From Candidatus Dadabacteria bacterium (GTDB taxonomy: Bacteria > Desulfobacterota_D > UBA1144 > Nemesobacterales > JAJCZQ01): a stretch of 11,269 bases of DNA. Both the position numbers and the translations under genes were made by a program. Shown here piece after piece: positions 6,365 to 11,269 of the stretch. Below the pieces are notes generated by a model, which searched no databases, was not told where the DNA came from, and worked only from the letters and a program-made list of their open reading frames with translations. The first letter of the stretch is position 1. Each line of letters opens with the position of its first letter. Location of the stretch: the NCBI GenBank assembly GCA_030624695.1, contig JAUXJP010000011.1, positions 1 to 11,269 on the forward strand, written 5' to 3'.

Positions 6365-6412
6365 CCTGTAGGTTTTTAACCGTAAACAGGAAATATATAG
6401 ATATATCTGTTT
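6365..6412 (+). promoter_or_regulatory. Overlapping inverted repeats in the accA-accD leader
   Basis: The 220-bp gap 6309-6528 is AT-rich. It contains two hairpins that cannot form together. The first pairs CCTGT (6365-6369) with ACAGG (6386-6390), and inside it GGTT (6371-6374) with AACC (6378-6381). The second pairs AAACAG (6384-6389) with CTGTTT (6407-6412), and inside it ATATAT (6393-6398) with ATATAT (6401-6406). A third option pairs AACCTA (6348-6353) with TAGGTT (6369-6374). Such competing pairings are seen in attenuators and riboswitches. No T-run terminator follows and no known riboswitch consensus is recognised. Confidence 0.35.
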
Positions 6413-6518
6413 CAAGGGGAGATTTAGTATTTATGGAATTGTATAAATTTACTAATCCTATTAATCGAAATATATGTTATTATTTGAAGTTTAATTTAAA
6501 ATTTTCTTAACAATTATT

Positions 6519-6522
6519 GGAG
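6519..6522 (+). promoter_or_regulatory. Ribosome-binding site of the carboxyltransferase fusion gene
   Basis: GGAG lies six bases before the ATG at 6529. It is a short but well-placed Shine-Dalgarno and supports the chosen start. Confidence 0.6.
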
Positions 6523-6528
6523 TATTGA

Positions 6529-8358
6529 ATGACAAAACCTCCCAAAGCACTGGTTGCCCACGAAGAGGCAAAATCTTACAATAGAATAAAATCTAAACAT
6601 GTAATTGAATACATGTATGATGATTTTGTACCCTGGCATGCACTTCCGGATTTCAGGCATAAAATCGATGCTCCCAATGGAAGTAAAATAGAGCTTGTGG
6701 ACGACCCCGCTGTAATAGTAGGAGTTGGTACGCTAAAAGGCACAAACCAGAAAATGGCCATTATAGCCCAGCAAACTCCTTCAAATGATGATGAAAGGGC
6801 TAAATTTAATTACGGCTTGGTAAAAGCCGATGGGTACGGCCTTTCCTACAACATGATGGAGTATGCTGAAGATAATGGGCTCATGCTTAATACCTTTATA
6901 GATACGGTAGGCGGAGACCCATATGAATATTCTGCAGAAAAACTGCAGTCATGGTTAATTTCCTATTGCCAGTCCAAGATGATAGGGCTGCAAACTAAAT
7001 CCATATCGGTTGTATTGGGCCTGGGCGGCAGCGGCGGTGCAATTGCAATCCAGCTTGCACATAAAAGGCTTATGCTCTCAAGAGCAGAATATTCCGTAAT
7101 TACAGCAGAAGGCTGCTCTGCTATTCTGTTTAGAAGTGCGGACAAGGTAGTGGATGCACTCCAGGTACTTCAGCCTACCGCTGAATATATGAAAAAATAC
7201 GGAATCATCGATGACATTATAAAAGAACCGGTCCTGGACAGGCTCGATTATCTCGAATTAACTATAGAAAGACTGAAAAAAGCAATCATAAAATCTTCAA
7301 AAGAACTTGAACATTTTGACGTTAAGTATTTAAAGAAAAATCTACAGGAAAAAATTGACATGGTAGGGAATATGGAGCAGGACCCCAGCCGTTACAGGGG
7401 AATTGCAAAGAAAATAAAAGCCTCCATACAGTCCTACTTTGCCAAACCTGCCACACCGGATGTTTCTGAAATGCAGATAGCCCTTTACGGTTCGGAGCCG
7501 TATTTCTGTAATGATGAAAAAGACGCTGAAGGCAAGACTACTCGCTATGGTTGCAGGAAACAGTTTACCCGTGAAGAAATCCACGAAAACATATCTGCCT
7601 GCCCCGAATGTTTTAAGCCGGAAACCCTCAATTCAGATGAATACCTTGAATTTTTAATTGACGACGGCACTTTCAGGGAGATCAGGGATGATCTGACAAC
7701 CGACCATATTGACTCAAGGTTCAGATTTTACGATTATACATCTTCGAGGGAAAAAGCAGGTAAACGTACTGATTCCAAGGACTCTCTGGTCATTGGGTAT
7801 GGACATCTTAATAACTATAAAGTAGCAATTGCTGTTTGTGATTTCAGGTTTATGGGCGGATCAATGAGTGCTGTGTTTGGAGAAAAGATGAAACTTATTG
7901 TAGACCACGCTATAAAAAGAAATTTACCGCTAATAACAGTAACCGCCAGTGGCGGTGCCAGGATGCAGGAAGGCACAGTCGCACTTTACCAGATGGGTAA
8001 AACCATATCTTCCATATTAAAACTAAAGGAAGCAGGTCTGCCACATATTTCAATACTCGGCCATCCTACAACAGGTGGTGCTCTTGCAAGCTACGCAGTA
8101 CAGGGTGATTTCATAATTTCCGAACGTAAGTCAACCATTGCATTTGCCGGAGACAGGGTTGTAAAGCTGACAAGCGGTGGGAGGGGTGTGGATCCTGAGA
8201 TTATGACATCTGAGTTTTACGAAAAACACGGTGGGATACATCTTGTAACGGAAAGAAACCAGTTTAAATCTGTAATAGCAGGGGTACTTCATGTAAAAGG
8301 CTTTAATGTGGCAAAAGTACAAAACCCTGAAAAAGAGTTTAATGAAGACTGGTATTAA
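6529..8358 (+). CDS. accA-accD: Fused acetyl-CoA carboxylase carboxyltransferase, alpha (AccA) then beta (AccD)
   Basis: One 609-residue polypeptide carries both carboxyltransferase halves of acetyl-CoA carboxylase, which moves CO2 from biotin to acetyl-CoA to give malonyl-CoA for fatty acid synthesis. Residues about 1-235 are AccA-like, with GLGGSGGAIAI (164-174) and EYSVITAEGCSAILFRSADK (187-206). A helical linker spans about 236-320. Residues about 320-609 are AccD-like, with a zinc knuckle (C327, C342, C358, C361), FMGGSMSAVFG (441-451), ASGGARMQEG (473-482), PTTGG (513-517) and FAGDRV (539-544). The knuckle is CX14C-X15-CX2C, where AccD normally has CX2C first. The AccA motif usually written DTPGAYP reads DTVGGDP here (125-131). 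No biotin carboxylase or BCCP gene is nearby. A related acyl-CoA carboxylase with another substrate cannot be excluded. Its stop abuts that of nuoI. Confidence 0.88.
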   Translation: MTKPPKALVAHEEAKSYNRIKSKHVIEYMYDDFVPWHALPDFRHKIDAPNGSKIELVDDPAVIVGVGTLKGTNQKMAIIAQQTPSNDDERAKFNYGLVKADGYGLSYNMMEYAEDNGLMLNTFIDTVGGDPYEYSAEKLQSWLISYCQSKMIGLQTKSISVVLGLGGSGGAIAIQLAHKRLMLSRAEYSVITAEGCSAILFRSADKVVDALQVLQPTAEYMKKYGIIDDIIKEPVLDRLDYLELTIERLKKAIIKSSKELEHFDVKYLKKNLQEKIDMVGNMEQDPSRYRGIAKKIKASIQSYFAKPATPDVSEMQIALYGSEPYFCNDEKDAEGKTTRYGCRKQFTREEIHENISACPECFKPETLNSDEYLEFLIDDGTFREIRDDLTTDHIDSRFRFYDYTSSREKAGKRTDSKDSLVIGYGHLNNYKVAIAVCDFRFMGGSMSAVFGEKMKLIVDHAIKRNLPLITVTASGGARMQEGTVALYQMGKTISSILKLKEAGLPHISILGHPTTGGALASYAVQGDFIISERKSTIAFAGDRVVKLTSGGRGVDPEIMTSEFYEKHGGIHLVTERNQFKSVIAGVLHVKGFNVAKVQNPEKEFNEDWY

Positions 8359-8949
8359 CTATTTTGGCATATATTTGCCGTCAAGCTCTTTGACCCTTTT
8401 CACAATATCAAAATTATCCAGAATTTCTCCCTTTTGCATCTCGTAAAGGAAATTTGCATTGTCTCTTGGAGCATCACTCTTTACATTGGGGTCAAAGAAT
8501 ACCTCTTTGGTATGAACAAGCCCGGCCCTGCTGTAGGCAGCAAGTTCGTATTTCATACCCATCCTTAATGCATCGCATGGACACGCTTCAACACAAAACC
8601 CGCAAAATACGCAGCGCATGAAATCAATGTTGAATACTTTGGGCCTTCTTTCAATTCCATAATCATCGGCTGCTTCAGCAACAATCGAAATAGCTTGCGT
8701 AGGACAAGCGACTTCACAGAGTTTGCAGGCCACGCACCTAATCTCACCCTCATCATCCCCGGGCATAACATGCAGTCCCCTGTAATTTGGCGGAAGTTCC
8801 TTGACCTCTTCAGGATACTGTACGGTTATCGTATTAAAGCTTAGTAAATGCTTTAGAGTTATCCAGAGTCCTCCAAAAATCTGAGGAAAATACATTTTTT
8901 CAAAAAATGTAAGTTCGGGATATTTAATTTCTTTAATTTTTATAGCCAT
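8359..8949 (-). CDS. nuoI: NuoI-like NADH-quinone oxidoreductase subunit (two [4Fe-4S] clusters)
   Basis: NuoI carries clusters N6a and N6b in the peripheral arm of complex I, relaying electrons towards the quinone. The 196-residue protein has the expected pair of motifs: CVACKLCEVACP (C72, C75, C78, C82) and CVFCGFCVEACP (C113, C116, C119, C123). The preceding YPEE...LPPNYRG (45-58) and the following KYELAAYSRAGLVHTKE (133-149) are typical of NuoI, not of generic ferredoxins. The ATG at 8949 was chosen over an in-frame GTG at 8970; neither has a Shine-Dalgarno. Odd points are that no other nuo gene is adjacent, and that it follows a sodium symporter by 36 bp in the same direction. It could serve complex I from a distant locus, or a different Fe-S electron-transfer complex. 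Confidence 0.9.
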   Translation of the reverse strand: MAIKIKEIKYPELTFFEKMYFPQIFGGLWITLKHLLSFNTITVQYPEEVKELPPNYRGLHVMPGDDEGEIRCVACKLCEVACPTQAISIVAEAADDYGIERRPKVFNIDFMRCVFCGFCVEACPCDALRMGMKYELAAYSRAGLVHTKEVFFDPNVKSDAPRDNANFLYEMQKGEILDNFDIVKRVKELDGKYMPK

Positions 8950-8985
8950 TTGAGCAACTAAATATAACACATATTTAGAACATAA

Positions 8986-10761
8986 TTAATATAGATTTGA
9001 AAATTCCTTAATTACCCTCCTGTACAGAATAATACCTGAGACAATGGCAAAAAATATCAATAATAAACCGTTATTTATATTACCAAGCAGTAATTTTCCA
9101 ATCCCCATAAGTGAAGTTATAACAAAACACACACCCAGCAGCCAGTTAAATATTATGGGCATGAAAGGCGTTGTTTTTATATCAGGGTTATTGGCCGAAA
9201 CAGGGCTCCAAAATCCCCATGGACGTACTTTCTTATAAAATTCACTGAGCTTTGAACGGGGTTCGGGTTTTGTAATAAACGTTACAAATACCCAACTTAT
9301 AATTGATACCGGTATAACTATAATCTGGTATTTCAATTCAAGCTCTAAGTCGTTAATCCTTGTATATACAATAATTAAAATCATTGAAATCAATGAAACC
9401 CCAAGCGCTGTAATCTCCGACCAGGCATTTATCCTCCACCAAAACCACCTGAGTATTAAGACAAGACCTATACCCGAACTCATAGCCCAGACAAAAATCC
9501 AAGCATTTCCTATATTGCTTATCTGGAATGCGATAAAGCCGGAGACAACCGTGAGTAAAAAAGTAATAAACCTGGATATAGAAACATAGTGCCCCTCTGT
9601 GGCATTCTTTTTTATAAACCTTTTATAAATATCGTTCAGGAGATAGGAAGAACCCCAGTTAAGCTGAGTGGAAATCGTAGACATAAATGCCGCAAGGAAC
9701 GTAACAAGCAGAAGCCCCTTTAGCCCCGGGCCGAGAAAATCCCTTATCATAGCTACATATACTGCTTCCTGGTCACCATTTGTAACACTTGCCGTCGGAA
9801 ATACTATAAGTGAAGCAAGTGCAACCAGCACCCAGGGCCAGAATCTTATTATATAATGATTGACCACAAACCAGGCCATACCAAGTACTGCATGTTTTTC
9901 ATTCTTTGCAGACAGAAATCTTTGGATAAAATAACCGCCGCCATCAGCGTTATGCGATGACCACCAGATTACAGTAACAAAAATCAGGAATGTAAAAAAA
10001 CTGGAGGATAAAAACCCCGTCTTATCACAATTTTCACACGAAGTTATTAAAAATTTTAGATGCTCCGGGTCAATATTATTTATCTTATTTACAAAGCTGT
10101 CATAACCACCAATCTGCTGGGAGTTGATTACTACGTAGGCAAGGATTATTGTTCCGGCTACTGCAAAAATATATTGCAAAAAATCCGTGACCACAACACC
10201 CCAAAGCCCTGAAAGCATTGTATAAAAAAATGCTATGGAAAGGCAGAAAATCACTGCATATAGTTTATCAATACCAAAAAATACACCAAGTACCTTTGAC
10301 ATTGCTGCCACGACCCATCCAATAACAATAAAATTAAATATGGTAGAGAAATAAAAGGCTTTGAAACCCCTGAGAAACGCTGCGGGCTTGCCGCTGTACC
10401 TAAGCTCAATAAGTTCATTGTCGGTAATAACTTCGGCCCTTCGCCAAAGTCTGGAGAATACAAAAATGATAAAAACATGGCTAAAGATATAGTTCCACCA
10501 AAACCAGTTTTTCCATATACCCTCAGTTCGTATCCATCCTGTTACTGCAAGCGGAGTATCGGCCGCGAATGTTGTCGCAACCATGGAGGTCCCAAGAAGC
10601 CACCACGGAAGATTCCTGCTCGAGACAAAATATGAAAGTATGCTTTTGCTCGCTCTCTTCCTGTAATAAACCCCTATTAGCACTGTAATAAGGAAGTATA
10701 AGAATACTACTCCCCAATCAAGTCTATCCAGATTCGAAAAAAAAGAATTATTTAAAGGCAT
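8986..10761 (-). CDS. Sodium:solute symporter (SSS/SSF family)
   Basis: This 591-residue polytopic inner-membrane protein is of the SSS family, which couples Na+ entry to uptake of sugars, amino acids, carboxylates or other solutes. About 13 hydrophobic segments are visible from residue 15 to 580. Family marks are SYFVSSRNLPWW (43-54), the MLSGLWGVVVTDFLQ stretch (182-196), and the Na2-site region AAFMSTISTQLNWGSSYLLNDIY (357-379), whose Ser/Thr residues 361-365 are the expected sodium ligands. The WWRINAWSEITAL segment (441-453) is seen in one uncharacterised bacterial subgroup. The loop at about 214-250 carries a CENC pair (242-245). Substrate cannot be predicted. It is preceded by the DUF4332 gene (58 bp) and followed by nuoI (36 bp). 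The ATG lacks a Shine-Dalgarno. Confidence 0.93.
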   Translation of the reverse strand: MPLNNSFFSNLDRLDWGVVFLYFLITVLIGVYYRKRASKSILSYFVSSRNLPWWLLGTSMVATTFAADTPLAVTGWIRTEGIWKNWFWWNYIFSHVFIIFVFSRLWRRAEVITDNELIELRYSGKPAAFLRGFKAFYFSTIFNFIVIGWVVAAMSKVLGVFFGIDKLYAVIFCLSIAFFYTMLSGLWGVVVTDFLQYIFAVAGTIILAYVVINSQQIGGYDSFVNKINNIDPEHLKFLITSCENCDKTGFLSSSFFTFLIFVTVIWWSSHNADGGGYFIQRFLSAKNEKHAVLGMAWFVVNHYIIRFWPWVLVALASLIVFPTASVTNGDQEAVYVAMIRDFLGPGLKGLLLVTFLAAFMSTISTQLNWGSSYLLNDIYKRFIKKNATEGHYVSISRFITFLLTVVSGFIAFQISNIGNAWIFVWAMSSGIGLVLILRWFWWRINAWSEITALGVSLISMILIIVYTRINDLELELKYQIIVIPVSIISWVFVTFITKPEPRSKLSEFYKKVRPWGFWSPVSANNPDIKTTPFMPIIFNWLLGVCFVITSLMGIGKLLLGNINNGLLLIFFAIVSGIILYRRVIKEFSNLY

Positions 10762-10819
10762 AGATATAGCTACTAAGAATAGTAACTAATAACTATATAT
10801 AAAATGTATGACTAATAAA

Positions 10820-11224
10820 TTAATATTTTATTACGCGTTTTAGCTTCTTGGCCTGTTTAACCCAGCCATCTACCATTTTTTGGCTTGGCAGCTGTCTGAC
10901 GCATTTCTTTTTCTTATTAACCTGAGTCATTTTTTCACGAAGATTTGCAGATTTTCTTTGCGCAAGTTCTTTTACAGTGTCAACACCGGAACATTCAAGC
11001 AAATCACTGTATTCACTCCCTACACCTTTGACCCTGCAAAGATCAGCACGGTTGACCCATCCGAGAATCATTTTCTCAGTAATACCGGAATCTTTGGAAA
11101 TAGCTCTTCTTCCCTTTTTATCCGCGCCCGCTTTTAAGAGCCCTTCAAGGGTGCTGATACCGGCCTTCTGAAGCTTTTTACCGTTTGCTTTGCTTATCCC
11201 TTCCACATCAGTAATTGTTGCCAT
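10820..11224 (-). CDS. DUF4332 helix-hairpin-helix-like protein
   Basis: This 134-residue, very basic protein resembles DUF4332, a family built from helix-hairpin-helix-like repeats related to those in DNA-binding proteins. Two repeat units can be seen: VEGISKANGKKLQKAGIST (7-25) and VKGVGSEYSDLLECSGVDT (65-83). Each is followed by a leucine-rich helix. The C-terminal part is Lys/Arg-rich, consistent with nucleic-acid binding, which is inference. No membrane segment or signal peptide is seen. It has a strong Shine-Dalgarno, GGAGGAG, four bases before the ATG, unlike most genes here. It is the first gene of a minus-strand series with the symporter and nuoI, but a 58-bp AT-rich gap before the symporter leaves room for a separate promoter. 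Confidence 0.8.
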   Translation of the reverse strand: MATITDVEGISKANGKKLQKAGISTLEGLLKAGADKKGRRAISKDSGITEKMILGWVNRADLCRVKGVGSEYSDLLECSGVDTVKELAQRKSANLREKMTQVNKKKKCVRQLPSQKMVDGWVKQAKKLKRVIKY

Positions 11225-11228
11225 TATA

Positions 11229-11235
11229 CTCCTCC
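11229..11235 (-). promoter_or_regulatory. Strong ribosome-binding site of the DUF4332 gene
   Basis: Read on the minus strand, GGAGGAG lies four bases before the ATG at 11224 and supports that start. The remaining bases to the window edge are AT-rich, with a TAATAAAAT stretch that could be part of a promoter; no convincing -35 is visible. Confidence 0.8.
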
Positions 11236-11269
11236 AGCAATTTTATTAAATTTAATACTTTTTATAAAT

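Noticed and set aside
6309..6528. tRNA, small RNA gene or known riboswitch in the largest intergenic gap
   Set aside because: No cloverleaf, CCA end, Rho-independent terminator or recognised riboswitch consensus could be read. Only the competing hairpins are reported.
8950..8970. GTG start giving a seven-residue longer NuoI
   Set aside because: No ribosome-binding site supports it and ATG at 8949 gives a normal NuoI length. It remains possible.
9044..10717. Several 60-75-codon open frames across the symporter gene, on both strands
   Set aside because: They lie wholly inside a strongly supported 591-residue membrane protein gene, have no domain-like content and no ribosome sites.
10762..10819. 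TACTA/TAGTA mini-hairpin and AACTA direct repeats upstream of the symporter
   Set aside because: They are very short and lie in AT-rich sequence, where such repeats are expected by chance.

Overview
The window looks like chromosomal DNA of an AT-rich, Gram-negative-type bacterium. It carries mostly conserved metabolic genes and no phage, transposase, CRISPR or tRNA signal. The gene set includes lipoyl synthase, an A-type Fe-S carrier, a two-domain MazG, NuoI, a DUF4149 membrane protein, a TIGR02265/DUF2378-like protein and a fused acetyl-CoA carboxylase carboxyltransferase. This suits a lineage near the former Deltaproteobacteria or candidate phyla such as Dadabacteria. That placement is an inference from family content and is weak.

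Layout. (1) Plus strand 2-2699: the tail of an unrecognised protein, then lipA, a DUF2237 protein and apgM. The first three are packed with 2-3 bp gaps and probably form one operon. (2) 2700-2855: an intergenic stretch between convergent genes, holding an AT-rich hairpin over the apgM stop and a 56-bp REP/MITE-like double palindrome. (3) mazG (minus) and a DUF2378-like gene (plus) diverge from a 75-bp promoter region. (4) An M24 Xaa-Pro-type peptidase (minus) converges on the DUF2378-like gene and diverges from the DUF4149-erpA pair (plus). (5) A 220-bp leader with competing inverted repeats precedes a 609-codon AccA-AccD fusion (plus). (6) Minus strand: a DUF4332 helix-hairpin-helix-like protein, a sodium:solute symporter and a stand-alone nuoI. 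nuoI ends exactly where the accA-accD gene ends.

How the genes relate. lipA and erpA both belong to Fe-S and lipoate biology: LipA consumes an auxiliary [4Fe-4S] cluster, and A-type carriers feed such enzymes. NuoI is another two-cluster Fe-S protein. The carboxyltransferase fusion makes malonyl-CoA, which feeds fatty acid synthesis and hence the octanoyl precursor of lipoate. MazG hydrolyses nucleoside triphosphates. These links are pathway knowledge; shared regulation is not shown.

No clearly new multi-gene system is visible. The items most worth a second look are the alpha-then-beta AccA-AccD fusion with an expanded zinc knuckle and an altered alpha motif, its structured leader, the double palindrome at 2744-2799, an 11-residue insertion in LipA, and the isolated nuoI. 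Nine of the twelve complete genes lack a recognisable Shine-Dalgarno sequence, which suggests frequent SD-independent initiation.
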